Origin: Nitrospirillum pindoramense
GTDB lineage: Bacteria; Pseudomonadota; Alphaproteobacteria; Azospirillales; Azospirillaceae
Direction: 5' to 3'
Assembly: GCF_007827955.1 (NCBI RefSeq)
Contig: NZ_VITR01000006.1
Location: forward strand, 1 to 64,000
Length of the DNA stretch: 64,000 nt
Shown here: positions 27,869-36,993 of the stretch, one piece after another
Numbering within the stretch: position 1 is the first letter of the stretch
Layout of the letters: every line of letters begins with the position of its first letter
Made by a program: the position numbers and the translations under genes
Notes under the pieces: generated by a model
What the model was told of the DNA's origin: nothing
Seen by the model: the letters and a program-made list of their open reading frames with translations, nothing else
Database searches by the model: none

Positions 27869-29605
27869 ATGTCGCTCCGCACCGCCGGTTCCATCGCCCA
27901 GTCCGCCCTGACGGCCACGCAGACGGCCATCACCGTCACCAGCGCCAACACGGCCAATTCCAGCACGGACGGCTATACCAAGAAGACGGCCAACCAGACG
28001 GCCGTCACCGTCAACGGCCAGGCGTCCGGGGTCAGCGTCAGCAGCGTCACGCGGGATGTGGACCAGTACCTGCTGCGCCAGGTGGTGTCCTCCACCTCGG
28101 CCAACAGCCAGGCCAGCGTGATCAGCAGCTATATGAGCGACGTGGATACCGCCTACGGCACGGTATCGGGCAGCACCTCCATCGCCGACGTCATCGACAC
28201 GGTGACCAGCGACCTGTCCACCCTGGCCTCGGGCAACGGCACCGACACGGACAAATCCTCCACCGTGACCGCGCTGGAAACCATGGCCAGCACCCTTTCC
28301 GAGGCATCCAGCACGGTGCAGGGCCTGCGGGCCCAGGCGGACAGCGACATCGCCAGCGACGTGGATTCGGCCAACACCGCCATCACCACCATCGCCAGCC
28401 TGAACAAGCAAATCGTCGCCGCCAAGGCCGCCGGCCAATCCACCGCCGATTTGGAGGATCAGCGCGACACCCAGCTGAAGACCCTGTCCAGCTATCTGGG
28501 CGTCAGCTACACGGTGGACAGCACCGGCGCCATGCAGGTGTCGACCACGGCCGGCCAGGTGCTGGTGGGCAGCACGGCGCACACGCTGAGCTACACCGCC
28601 GCCGGCAGCGTCGACGCCAGCACGACCTACCCCACGGGCTTCAGCGCGCTGAGCGTGGATGGCACGGACATCACCGGCAGTGTCAAGTCCGGCGCCATCG
28701 GCGGGCTGATCACCCTGCGCGACGACACGCTGGTGGACCAGCAGACCCGCCTGGACAACCTGGCCAGCACCGTCATCACCACGGTCAATACCGTGTCCAA
28801 CCAGGGCACCAGCTATCCGGCCGCGACCTCGCTGACCGGCACGGCGACGGTCAGCGCCAGCGACAGCCTGTCGGCCACCGGCACGCTGCGCCTGGTGGCG
28901 GTGGACAGCAACGATGACGCGGCGGCCGTGCTGAATATCGATCTCAGCGGCGTGTCCACCGTGCAGGACCTGCTGGACACCATCAACGCCAGCGGCACCT
29001 TCACCGCCAGCATCACCAGCGACGGCCACCTGGCCATCGCCGCCGCCGACAGCAGCGACGGCATCGCCGTGAACGAGATGGACAGCAGCGACGGCACCGA
29101 CAAGGAAGGCGCCTCGCTCTATTTCGGGCTGAACGACGTGCTGACCGGCACCGGCGCCAGCGATATCGCGGTCAAGGCGAGCCTGGCGGCCGACAGCTCG
29201 CTGCTGCCCACCGGCACCCTGTCGGACAGCAGCAGCCTGGCCGTGGGCGACAGCGCCATCACCTCGGGCGACGTCAGCACCATCACGGCGCTGGAGGACG
29301 CCTTCACCGGCAAGCAGAGCTTCAGCAGCGCCGGCGGCCTGGCCAAGGCCACGACCACCCTGTCGGGCTATGCCTCCACCATCATCAGCAGCGCCGCCAC
29401 CGCCGCGTCCACCGCCAGCACCAAGGCGGACACCGCCAGTTCCACCCTGGATGACGCCACCACGGCGCTCAGCTCCCAGTCCGGGGTCAGCCTGGATGAG
29501 GAGACGGCCATGGTCTCGACCCTGGAGCAAGCCTACCAGGCGGCCGCCAAGATCATGTCGACGCTGCAGGAAATGTTCACCGCCACCATCGAGATGGTCA
29601 ACTGA
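27869..29605 (+). CDS. flgK: Flagellar hook-filament junction protein FlgK (HAP1)
   Basis: Forms the first junction zone between hook and filament. The 578-residue protein opens with MSLRTAGSIAQSALTATQTAITVTSANTAN and GYTKKTANQTAV, the flagellar axial rod/hook N-terminal domain. It has YLLRQVVSSTSANSQ, LNKQIVAAKAAGQSTADLEDQRDTQLKTLSSYLGV (strong FlgK motif), and ends in MVSTLEQAYQAAAKIMSTLQEMFTATIEMV, the matching C-terminal helix. The central domain is Ser/Thr-rich and variable, like the surface-exposed parts of the other axial proteins here. Confidence 0.94.
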   Translation: MSLRTAGSIAQSALTATQTAITVTSANTANSSTDGYTKKTANQTAVTVNGQASGVSVSSVTRDVDQYLLRQVVSSTSANSQASVISSYMSDVDTAYGTVSGSTSIADVIDTVTSDLSTLASGNGTDTDKSSTVTALETMASTLSEASSTVQGLRAQADSDIASDVDSANTAITTIASLNKQIVAAKAAGQSTADLEDQRDTQLKTLSSYLGVSYTVDSTGAMQVSTTAGQVLVGSTAHTLSYTAAGSVDASTTYPTGFSALSVDGTDITGSVKSGAIGGLITLRDDTLVDQQTRLDNLASTVITTVNTVSNQGTSYPAATSLTGTATVSASDSLSATGTLRLVAVDSNDDAAAVLNIDLSGVSTVQDLLDTINASGTFTASITSDGHLAIAAADSSDGIAVNEMDSSDGTDKEGASLYFGLNDVLTGTGASDIAVKASLAADSSLLPTGTLSDSSSLAVGDSAITSGDVSTITALEDAFTGKQSFSSAGGLAKATTTLSGYASTIISSAATAASTASTKADTASSTLDDATTALSSQSGVSLDEETAMVSTLEQAYQAAAKIMSTLQEMFTATIEMVN

Positions 29606-29616
29606 AGGGCCCACCG

Positions 29617-30531
29617 ATGAACCGGATATCGACCGCCGGCGCGCACAGCGCCCTTGTCCAGTACATGCTGAAGAACGAATCCGCGCTGAACACCGCGGAA
29701 GTGCAGGAATCGACCAGCGCCAAGTCCACCACCTATGCCGGCCTGTCCACTGCCGGGGGCAACGTCAAGCTGCTGGTGAACCTGGAAAGCGAGGTCAGCT
29801 ATTCCAGCACCCTGATCACCAATGCCGACAACGCCGTCACCAAGATCGACGCCATCTCCTCCGACATCACTAGCATCTCCAGCATAGCCACCAGCCTGAA
29901 GACGGCGATCAGCGAGGCCATGTCCACCGACCAGACCAGCCGGTCGACCTACCAGGAGGAGGCGTCGGGCTGGCTGAAGGACGTGGCCTCCATCCTGAAC
30001 GACACCTATGGCGGCCAGTACCTGTTCGGCGGCAGCGACACCAACCACGCACCGGTGTCGGTGGACAGTTCGACATATCCCGCGCAGACATCCTCCAGCA
30101 GCGCCGACACCAGCTATTACAGCGGCAATGACACCCTGGCCACGGTGCGCCTGTCCGCCACCCAAAGCGTCAGCTACGGCGTCACCGCCGACGACCCGTC
30201 CATCGAGAAGCTGATGCGGGCCCTGAACATGGTCAGCAACACCAACCCCCTGGACGACACCACACTCACCACCGCGTTGGATTTGGTGAACGACGCCTCA
30301 GACGGGTTGAGCGACATCAGCCAAACATTGTCGGACACATCCTCTAGAATACAGAAGGCGTCGAGCCATCTGTCCGATATAAATTCCTTCGCCAGCACCC
30401 AGAGCAGCGACTTGAAAAGTGTCGATCTGGCGGAGGTTTCAACAACAGTGACAACGCTACAGACCTCATTAGAGGCGACGATGCAGGCTATTGCGGCGTC
30501 GCAGAAAATGAGTCTGGCGAACTACATGTGA
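29617..30531 (+). CDS. flgL: Flagellar hook-filament junction protein FlgL (HAP3)
   Basis: Second junction protein, 304 residues, eleven bases after flgK. The N-terminal helix MNRISTAGAHSALVQYMLKNESALN and the C-terminal helix (VDLAEVSTTVTTLQTSLEATMQAIAASQKMSLANYM) are the D0/D1 flagellin-like parts. In between is GGQYLFGGSDTNHAPVS, a signature of FlgL. The 3' end of the gene (from about 30280) is more AT-rich than the rest. The next promoter-like element begins just after its stop, so the flagellin gene is a separate unit. Confidence 0.92.
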   Translation: MNRISTAGAHSALVQYMLKNESALNTAEVQESTSAKSTTYAGLSTAGGNVKLLVNLESEVSYSSTLITNADNAVTKIDAISSDITSISSIATSLKTAISEAMSTDQTSRSTYQEEASGWLKDVASILNDTYGGQYLFGGSDTNHAPVSVDSSTYPAQTSSSSADTSYYSGNDTLATVRLSATQSVSYGVTADDPSIEKLMRALNMVSNTNPLDDTTLTTALDLVNDASDGLSDISQTLSDTSSRIQKASSHLSDINSFASTQSSDLKSVDLAEVSTTVTTLQTSLEATMQAIAASQKMSLANYM

Positions 30532-30538
30532 CGCTTCG

Positions 30539-30600
30539 GAACTTTTCGCAAAATAGCGAAAAAAAGTGCGCCCGCTTTCATCTGACCTGCCGTTGAACCG
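30539..30600 (+). promoter_or_regulatory. Flagellar promoter-like element, copy 2
   Basis: GAACTTTT (30539-30546), seven A plus GTGCGCCCGCTT (30559-30577), 14 bases, then GTTGAACCG (30592-30600). It repeats the element upstream of flgD and ends 75 bp before the flagellin start. Confidence 0.6.
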
Positions 30601-30675
30601 TGTGAGGGGGAGTACGGCCTGGCCGCAAAAGGCGGCCGCCCCACGAACCTCTCGCCAACCACATGGAGGTCCATG

Positions 30676-31500
30676 ATGCCTGTCGTCACCACCAACACAG
30701 CGGCGAACTCCGCCCTGCGTTACCTGAACACCAACTCCGAGGCGGAATCGTCCTCGGTTTCCAAGATCGCGTCCGGGTCCCGCATCACCAAGGCGTCGGA
30801 CGACGCCGCCGGCCTGGCCGTCGGCACCAAGATCCAGTCCGACGTGACCATGCTGAACCAGGCGTCGACCAACGCCTCGAACGGCCAGTCCATTCTTCAG
30901 GCGGCGGACGGCGGCATGGCCCGCATCTCCGACATCCTGCAGCGCATGGAATCGCTGGCCACCGAATCCGTCTCGGGCACCGTGACGGACACGGAGCGCG
31001 GCTACATCGACGCCGAATACCAGCAGCTGACGGACGAAGTGGACAGCATCTCCACGGGTACCCGCTTCAACAGCCAGAGCCTGCTGGACGGTACCGGTTC
31101 CTGGTCCTCGGGCGTCACCTTCCTGGTGGGCACGGCGACCACGGACACCATCACCATCAGCCTGACGACGGTGGACAGCAGCTCGCTGGGCCTGACCGGA
31201 TCCAGCGTGTCGACGTCCGATGGGGCCACCTCGGCCATCACCACCATCAAGTCGGCCATCAGCGCGCTGTCGACGGCCCGCGCCAAGGTGGGCGCCCAGA
31301 TCTCCCGCTTCGAGTACCAGGGCGAGATGATCTCGACCTCCATCGAGAACCAGGAAGCGGCGCAGTCCGCCATCATGGACGTCGACGTGGCGTCGGAACA
31401 GACCAAGCTGTCCAACGAGGACACCCTGGTCCAGGCCGGCATCAACGCCCTGGCCAAGGCCAACCAGCTGCCGTCCGAACTGCTGAAGCTGCTGCAGTAA
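30676..31500 (+). CDS. Flagellin
   Basis: Filament subunit, 274 residues, short for the family because the central domain is reduced. The N-terminal D0/D1 part (VVTTNTAANSALRYLNTNS; KIASGSRITKASDDAAGLAVGTKIQSDV) and C-terminal part (AISALSTARAKVGAQISRFEYQ; IMDVDVASEQTKLSNEDTLVQAGINALAKANQLPSELLKLLQ) are canonical. Two ATGs are adjacent (30673, 30676); I prefer the second because GGAGGT is then five bases upstream. It has its own promoter-like element and is followed by a perfect 10-bp hairpin. Size and context could fit either a lateral or a polar flagellin. Confidence 0.95.
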   Translation: MPVVTTNTAANSALRYLNTNSEAESSSVSKIASGSRITKASDDAAGLAVGTKIQSDVTMLNQASTNASNGQSILQAADGGMARISDILQRMESLATESVSGTVTDTERGYIDAEYQQLTDEVDSISTGTRFNSQSLLDGTGSWSSGVTFLVGTATTDTITISLTTVDSSSLGLTGSSVSTSDGATSAITTIKSAISALSTARAKVGAQISRFEYQGEMISTSIENQEAAQSAIMDVDVASEQTKLSNEDTLVQAGINALAKANQLPSELLKLLQ

Positions 31501-31511
31501 GGCTAAGCGAC

Positions 31512-31537
31512 GGGGGCGCCTGGCGACAGGCGCCCCC
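31512..31537 (+). terminator. Hairpin after the flagellin gene
   Basis: GGGGGCGCCT (31512-31521) pairs perfectly with AGGCGCCCCC (31528-31537) around a 6-base loop. No T-run follows, so it may protect the abundant flagellin mRNA 3' end or terminate only partly. Confidence 0.65.
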
Positions 31538-31577
31538 GGTTCGCGGGAAAGGAGAAGGTTAGGCCAGGGGATCAATC

Positions 31578-33287
31578 ATGGCGGTGTCCACCATTTCCGG
31601 CAGCACGTCGAGCACATCGACGGCCAGCACATCCTCCTCGGCCTCGTCCGTCACGGGGCTGGATTATTCCGCCCTGGTGGCCGCGGCGGTGGCCGCGAAG
31701 GAGGCCAGGGCCGACACCATCGACAGCGAAATCTCGGACAACGAGTCCAAGATTTCGGCCTATGAGGATTTCCAGGGGCTGCTGAACACGCTGGCGACGG
31801 CGGCGGAGGCCCTGTCCAACCCGGTGGACAGTTCCAGCACCAACCTGTTTTCCGAGCGCACGGCCTTTCTGTCGGGCGGCAGCTCCACCGTTTCCGCCAG
31901 CGACATGCTGGGCGTATCGGTGGACGACGGCACCGCCACCGGCACCCACACCATCGTCATCAAGCAGTTGGCGACGGCGGAAAAGCTGGGCAGCAGCACG
32001 CAATCCAACCAGACCGGCGCCCTGAACCTGTCCGGCACCTTCACCCTGGGCCTGGCCGACGGGTCAACCGCCACTATCAGCGTCGCCAGCACCGACAGCC
32101 TGAAGGACGTCGCCGCCGCCATCAACAAGCAGAGCGACAACACCAACATCTCCGCCAGCATCATCCAGGTGTCCGACAGCGCTTACGAACTGGTGCTGAC
32201 GGCCACCGACACCGGCAAGGCCATCGAGTTCAGCAATGACAGCAGCGGCATCCTGACCTCGCTGGGGGTCACCAGCAGCGACGGCAGCTACGCCGACGAA
32301 CTCACGGCCGCCCAAGGATCGGAGATCGAGGTCGACGGCATCGACATCCAGCGCTCTAGCAACGTCATCAGCGACGTGCTGTCCGGGGTGACGCTGGACC
32401 TTTATTCCAGCGATTACGACAGCAGCACCGGCACCGGCTCCACCATCACCATGGAGCTGACGGCCAACCTCAGCGCCATCAAGAGCGGCATTTCCACCTT
32501 CGTTACAGCCTACAACGCCGTCCGAAACTTCATCTCCACCCAGCAGGCCACGGGCACCGACGGCGGCCCGGCCAGTTCCGCGGTGCTGTTCGCGGACAGC
32601 CAGGTGCGGTCCATCTCCACCGCCCTGCAGAACGCGCTGAACCTGACCGACGGCACCTATTCCATCTCCTCCCTGGGGCTTTCCTTCAATAGCGACAACA
32701 CCTTGGCCATCGACAGCACCACGCTGGACAGCGCGCTCAGCGACAATCTCGACGATCTCGAGACCCTCCTGGGCTTCAACTATTCGACCTCCTCGACCGA
32801 GCTGTCGATGCTGCGGTCCCCCGACAGCACCGACAGCCTGAACTTCAACCTGGACATCACCATGAACGCCGACGGCAGCATCGCGTCCGCCGGCGTCGGT
32901 GGCGACACGTCGCTGTTCACCATCAGCGGCACCCGCATCATCGGCAAGGATGGCACGGCATATGCAGGCATGACGCTGGTCTATCTGGGGTCCCAGAGCG
33001 AAACGGTCAGCGTCAGCACCAGCAGCGGCTTGGCCGACCTGATCTACAACACGTCCGACACCGCGGGGGACAAGGACACCGGCACCTTACAGAACCTGAT
33101 CGACAACCTGACGGACTACGACACCACCCTGACCAGCAACGCGGCCGACATCCGCAGCCAGGCGGAAGCCTATGGCACCCAGTTGGCGACCTACTACGCC
33201 CAGCTGGAAGCGCAGGCGCAGACGGCGGCCACCTTGCTGAAGACCCTGAAGGCGTATTCCGACGCCAGCAACAGCAGCAGTAGTTGA
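31578..33287 (+). CDS. fliD: Flagellar filament cap FliD (HAP2)
   Basis: Cap protein that folds and inserts flagellin at the filament tip; 569 residues. The N-terminal block SVTGLDYSALVAAAVAAKEARADTIDSEISDNESKISAYEDFQGLLNTLATAAEAL is characteristic of FliD N-domains. ADGSTATISVASTDSLKDVAAAINKQS and LTLDLYSSD-type segments follow (written here as GVTLDLYSSDYDS). The FliD C-terminal domain is present (ANLSAIKSGISTFVTAYNAVRNFISTQQ; LRSPDSTDSLNFNLDI; final helix YATQ/LEAQAQTAATLLKTLKAY). It begins 77 bp after the flagellin stop. Confidence 0.93.
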   Translation: MAVSTISGSTSSTSTASTSSSASSVTGLDYSALVAAAVAAKEARADTIDSEISDNESKISAYEDFQGLLNTLATAAEALSNPVDSSSTNLFSERTAFLSGGSSTVSASDMLGVSVDDGTATGTHTIVIKQLATAEKLGSSTQSNQTGALNLSGTFTLGLADGSTATISVASTDSLKDVAAAINKQSDNTNISASIIQVSDSAYELVLTATDTGKAIEFSNDSSGILTSLGVTSSDGSYADELTAAQGSEIEVDGIDIQRSSNVISDVLSGVTLDLYSSDYDSSTGTGSTITMELTANLSAIKSGISTFVTAYNAVRNFISTQQATGTDGGPASSAVLFADSQVRSISTALQNALNLTDGTYSISSLGLSFNSDNTLAIDSTTLDSALSDNLDDLETLLGFNYSTSSTELSMLRSPDSTDSLNFNLDITMNADGSIASAGVGGDTSLFTISGTRIIGKDGTAYAGMTLVYLGSQSETVSVSTSSGLADLIYNTSDTAGDKDTGTLQNLIDNLTDYDTTLTSNAADIRSQAEAYGTQLATYYAQLEAQAQTAATLLKTLKAYSDASNSSSS

Positions 33288-33362
33288 CGCCCGCGATCCC
33301 GCCGGCGCCAGCCCGGGGGGCATCGGACATTCCCTTCCTCCAGAGAGTTGAAAAGAGCGGCC

Positions 33363-33743
33363 ATGAACCACACCGCGTTCCAGCGCGCCACCAGCGCCTA
33401 CGGATCGGCCAAGCAGACCCTGCCCCCGCACAAGCTGGTGGAGGCGCTGCAGGACCGGGCGTTGCAGTTGTGCACCTCCGCCGAGCGCCACGCCGCCGAC
33501 GGCCAGTTCGACCAGTTCCATGCCGACATCGTCCACGCCATCCGCATCTACACCGGCCTGCAGGTCGTCATGACCAACCAGGTGGGCGGTCCCAGCGGCA
33601 AGGCGCTGAGCCAGCTCTATGGCGCCTTCATCATGGCGCTGGGCCGGGCGGCCGGCGGGCGCGACGTGCCCAACCGGGTGCGCCGCATCCAGGAGCGGCT
33701 GGCGCTGCACCGCCGGCTATGGGCGCGTCCGCCCCGGACCTGA
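33363..33743 (+). CDS. fliS: FliS-like flagellin export chaperone
   Basis: A 126-residue helical protein located directly after fliD, where fliS usually lies. The sequence AYGSAKQTLPPHKLVEALQDRALQLCTSAERHAADG and FHADIVHAIRIYTGLQ fits the FliS four-helix pattern (an early Tyr, a QTLPPHKLVEALQDRAL block), although it is divergent. FliS binds the flagellin C-terminus and prevents premature polymerisation. The ATG at 33363 is used; a TTG at 33348 is an alternative. Confidence 0.72.
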   Translation: MNHTAFQRATSAYGSAKQTLPPHKLVEALQDRALQLCTSAERHAADGQFDQFHADIVHAIRIYTGLQVVMTNQVGGPSGKALSQLYGAFIMALGRAAGGRDVPNRVRRIQERLALHRRLWARPPRT

Positions 33744-33903
33744 GAAAATGAAGGGCGGCATGCGGTCACAGGGCCAGGTTTCAGGAACAGGTAACGGCTT
33801 CTGTACCGTTTAATACACATCGTCCGGGGATCTGCGCGGGGCGGGATCGCCGGATGAGGCCCGGGCGGGGTGGGGACCGTCCTGGGGCCAGCGTGCAAAT
33901 TCC

Positions 33904-34680
33904 ATGAGAATCCAGGGCGACGGCAGCGCCCTCGGAGGGGCCAAGAAACAGATGGCGGTGATTATGACGAGCTCCCCTTACTCGCACGGCATCCCCGCCG
34001 GGGCGACCCTGGATGCCGGGGCACGGGACACCAGCGGCCTGAGCGCCAGCGGTGGGGCCGGCCTGACGGTGCTGGCGCCGGTGCTGACCCCCATCCTGGA
34101 AGGCGCCGACCTGGCCAACGCCACGGACGAGATGCTGATGGCCCTGCTGAAAACGGGGAACGTCGACGCCTATCGCCTGCTGATCCGCCGCTATTTCCGC
34201 CGTCTCTACGCCGTGGCCCGCCGCATCCTGCCCAATGACAGCGACGCGGAGGACGTGGTGCAGGACGCCTTCCTGCAGGTGTGGAACCACCGGGAAACCT
34301 GGCAGCCCATCAGCGCCAAGTTCACCACCTGGATCCACCGCATCGTCATCAACCGCTGTATCGATTACCGCCGCCGACCGGCGGAAAATACATTGGAACT
34401 GACCGAAGACATCATGGACGACAGTCAAAGCTTTGACGAAATCGTCCTGGAAAAGGAATTGGCCACAGTTCTGCACACAGCCCGGCAACGACTTCCGGCT
34501 AGTCAGCAGGTGGCGCTGGCCCTATATTACGACCAATCGATGTCCGCGGCCGAAGTGGCGGCGGCCATGAACACTACCGTCGTGGCGGCGGAGGCCCTGT
34601 TGAAGCGCGCACGCCAGCGCCTTCGCTCCGCTTTCCGCAAGACCGCAATACGGCCGCGGGATGCATTTGATGACGCCTGA
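33904..34680 (+). CDS. ECF-type RNA polymerase sigma factor
   Basis: A sigma-70 family factor with only regions 2 and 4. Region 2 is DEMLMALLKTGNVDAYRLLIRRYFRRLYAVARRILPNDSDAEDVVQDAFLQVWNH, and region 4 is LPASQQVALALYYDQSMSAAEVAAAMNTTVVAAEALLKRARQRLR. The first 60 residues are low-complexity, and the start could be 33904, 33952 or 33964; none has a strong ribosome site. The 3' end overlaps the next gene, which is probably its anti-sigma partner. It lies just downstream of the flagellar block, but a regulatory link to flagella is only possible, not shown. Confidence 0.85.
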   Translation: MRIQGDGSALGGAKKQMAVIMTSSPYSHGIPAGATLDAGARDTSGLSASGGAGLTVLAPVLTPILEGADLANATDEMLMALLKTGNVDAYRLLIRRYFRRLYAVARRILPNDSDAEDVVQDAFLQVWNHRETWQPISAKFTTWIHRIVINRCIDYRRRPAENTLELTEDIMDDSQSFDEIVLEKELATVLHTARQRLPASQQVALALYYDQSMSAAEVAAAMNTTVVAAEALLKRARQRLRSAFRKTAIRPRDAFDDA

Positions 34681-35077
34681 GGAACTCGACGACCTGCTGT
34701 GCCAGTACGGGGCGCAGCTTCGCGCATGGCCAGTCGAGCAGCAGCGGGCTGTAACGGCATTCCTGTTATCTTCCAGCGAGGGGCGGGCCCGCGTGCGCGA
34801 GATGCGCCGGTTGGAGCGGCTGGTCGTCCAGGACGTGCCGGTCGAACCGCCGCCCGGCATGATGGAGCGTGTGGAGCGCAGGCTGGTCGCCGCCGCCCTG
34901 AAGGATTGGTCGCCGCCCCCATCGGGTACGGCGCCAGCGCGGCCAGCGGCCGTTTTTTTTAAGCCGGGCCCGGCGTCGTCCGCCCAGCCGATATCGTCCG
35001 CCGCCGCCAACAGCGACACGGAGCCGGCCCCGTCCGCCCGAGGGCGGCGGCAGGTCCCCGAACCCCATCGCGACTGA
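34670..35077 (+). CDS. Putative anti-sigma partner of the ECF factor, 135 aa
   Basis: The ATG at 34670 lies inside the sigma gene (11-base overlap), a translational-coupling arrangement typical of sigma/anti-sigma pairs. The first 90 residues are helical (TPEELDDLLCQYGAQLRAWPVEQQRAV; EGRARVREMRRLERLVVQ; PPPGMMERVERRLVAAAL), as in cytoplasmic anti-sigma domains. It lacks the HxxxCxxC zinc motif and has no transmembrane helix; the C-terminal 45 residues are low-complexity. The sequence alone does not prove anti-sigma activity; the assignment follows from position. Confidence 0.65.
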   Translation: MTPEELDDLLCQYGAQLRAWPVEQQRAVTAFLLSSSEGRARVREMRRLERLVVQDVPVEPPPGMMERVERRLVAAALKDWSPPPSGTAPARPAAVFFKPGPASSAQPISSAAANSDTEPAPSARGRRQVPEPHRD

Positions 35078-35488
35078 TATCCCCGGCGCTCCGGCGGCCC
35101 ATCCGCCCGGCCCTCTCGCCACTGGCCGGTCGGTGGATGCCTCCGTCGCGCCCAGGGACTGCCTGGATGGCGCCCGGACGGATATGAAACCCCAGTTTGG
35201 GAGGAGGAGAGGAGGCCCGCGCCTTTGCGCCGGGCTTTGACAGGGGCGACCGTTTTTCGGTCGCCACACCCTTTCACGCGCGGACGGCCCTAACCTGTCG
35301 CCGCTTCCTGACATTTTTTTAATGTCATGACGGAATTTTAATCTTGGGCCGGACGGAGGGCGCGGACGGCCCGATTGTCACCCCACCCGATTGTCACCCC
35401 AATTGTCACGTTGACGGCCCGGGGACGGAACGGCACCTTTCGCCGCAACGAATATCCAAAATCCGAATCGACAGGGGTTCTCCGCATC
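35078..35488. other. Intergenic region with short direct repeats
   Basis: I see no supported gene in this 411-bp stretch. It contains an AT-rich ACATTTTTTTAATGTCATG patch (35311-35329) that is itself an inverted repeat (ACATT/AATGT), and three ATTGTCAC repeats at 35374-35409. It should hold the promoter of the amidohydrolase. Confidence 0.5.
35374..35409. repeat. Three ATTGTCAC direct repeats
   Basis: ATTGTCAC occurs at 35374, 35390 and 35402; the first two are followed by CCCA. Spacing is 16 and 12 bases. They lie 80-115 bp upstream of the amidohydrolase start and could be tandem regulator sites. Confidence 0.4.
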
Positions 35489-36820
35489 ATGTCCGACCGC
35501 ACGACCGTTCCGAAGTCCGCCCGGCCGAAGCCCGCCCGGCGCCTGATGGCCGGCCTGGGCGCCTTGGCCCTGGGCCTGCTGGCCGCCGCCGGCGCCGCCC
35601 AGGCGGAGGCGGTGCTGGTGACGGCGGATCACATGGTGGACGTGCTGTCGGGCAAGGTGGTGGACCGGCCGGCCGTGCTGATCGTCGATGGCCGTATCGC
35701 GGCGGTGGGCACGCAGGGCGCGGTGACGGCCCCGGCCGACGCGCGCACGGTGGCGCTGCCCGGCCTGACCCTGCTGCCGGGCCTGATCGACATGCACACC
35801 CACCTGACCATCCAGCCCACCTGGAACGGGTATGAATCGCTGGGGGTGAGCACGGCCGACAAGGCCATCGCCGGCGTGGCCAACGCCAGGCTGACACTGA
35901 TGGCCGGCTTCACCGCCGTGCGCAACGTGGGCGCCGACGGCTTCACCGACGTGGCCCTGCGCAACGCCATCGACAGCGGCCTGGTGCCTGGTCCGCGCAT
36001 GAAGGTGTCCGGCCCCCTGCTGGGCGCCACCGGCGGCCACTGCGACGAGAACCTGCTGCCGGCCGACTATGGCCGCGTGGGAGAGGGGGTGGCCGACGGC
36101 CCCTGGGCCATGGTGCAGAAGGTGCGCTGGGTCAAGAAGTTCGGCGCCGACCTGGTGAAGGTCTGCGCCACCGGCGGCGTGCTGTCCAAGGGCGACAGCC
36201 CCGGCGCCCAGCAACTGACGCAGGAGGAGCTGGACGCCATCGCCAAGGAGGCCCACGCCCTGGGCATGAGGGTGGCCGCCCACGCCCACGGGACCGAAGG
36301 CATCAAGGCCTCCATCCGCGCCGGCATCGACACCATCGAGCACGCCAGCCTGATCGACGACGAGGGCATCGAGATGGCCAAGAAGCGCGGCACCTGGCTG
36401 GGCATGGACATCTACGATGACGACTACATCCTGGCGGAGGGCGCCAAAGCCGGCATGCTGCCCGAGAGCCTGGAGAAGGAGCGCAAGATCGGCCGCGTGC
36501 AGCGCGAGAACTTCGCCAAGGCGGTCAAGGCCGGCGTCAAGATGATCTTCAGCACCGATGCCGGCGTCTATCCCCATGGCGACAACGGCAAACAGTTCGC
36601 CAAGATGGTGCAGTGGGGCATGACGCCGCTGGAGGCCATCCGCGCCGCCACCCGCAACGCGGCGGAGGCCATGGGCACCACCCAGGACATCGGCGCCGTG
36701 GCCGTGGGCCGATATGGTGACCTGGTGGCGGTGAAGGGCGACCCGCTGGCCGACGTGACCCTGCTGGAACACATTCCCGTCGTCATCAAGGGCGGCGAGG
36801 TGGTGAAAGACCAGCGCTGA
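35489..36820 (+). CDS. Secreted metal-dependent amidohydrolase
   Basis: A 443-residue TIM-barrel amidohydrolase with a signal peptide (RRLMAGLGALALGLLAAAGA, cleavage after AQA). Binuclear metal ligands are visible: LIDMHTHL (HxH), VKVCATGG with the likely carboxylated Lys, AAHAHG and IEHAS (His ligands) and FSTDAGVYPHG (catalytic Asp). This is the imidazolonepropionase/Xaa-Pro dipeptidase-like group that hydrolyses dipeptides or cyclic amides; known relatives with signal peptides act as periplasmic prolidases. The ATG at 35489 fits the signal sequence. The gene is single. The exact substrate is unknown. Confidence 0.9.
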   Translation: MSDRTTVPKSARPKPARRLMAGLGALALGLLAAAGAAQAEAVLVTADHMVDVLSGKVVDRPAVLIVDGRIAAVGTQGAVTAPADARTVALPGLTLLPGLIDMHTHLTIQPTWNGYESLGVSTADKAIAGVANARLTLMAGFTAVRNVGADGFTDVALRNAIDSGLVPGPRMKVSGPLLGATGGHCDENLLPADYGRVGEGVADGPWAMVQKVRWVKKFGADLVKVCATGGVLSKGDSPGAQQLTQEELDAIAKEAHALGMRVAAHAHGTEGIKASIRAGIDTIEHASLIDDEGIEMAKKRGTWLGMDIYDDDYILAEGAKAGMLPESLEKERKIGRVQRENFAKAVKAGVKMIFSTDAGVYPHGDNGKQFAKMVQWGMTPLEAIRAATRNAAEAMGTTQDIGAVAVGRYGDLVAVKGDPLADVTLLEHIPVVIKGGEVVKDQR

Positions 36821-36993
36821 GGGGCCTTCAGTTCCCTCAGGCGGCGGGCGCCAGCTTGTGAAACCCGGGCCGGCGGTCGCCGGCCTTGTCGCTCGAGAGC
36901 CCATTGACGTAAGCAGATACTGGAACCGGGCGGGGGAATGGGGGTAGCTTCACCCCGACCTTTCCGCCCGTTCCCAAGACCGGAGCCGCCCCC

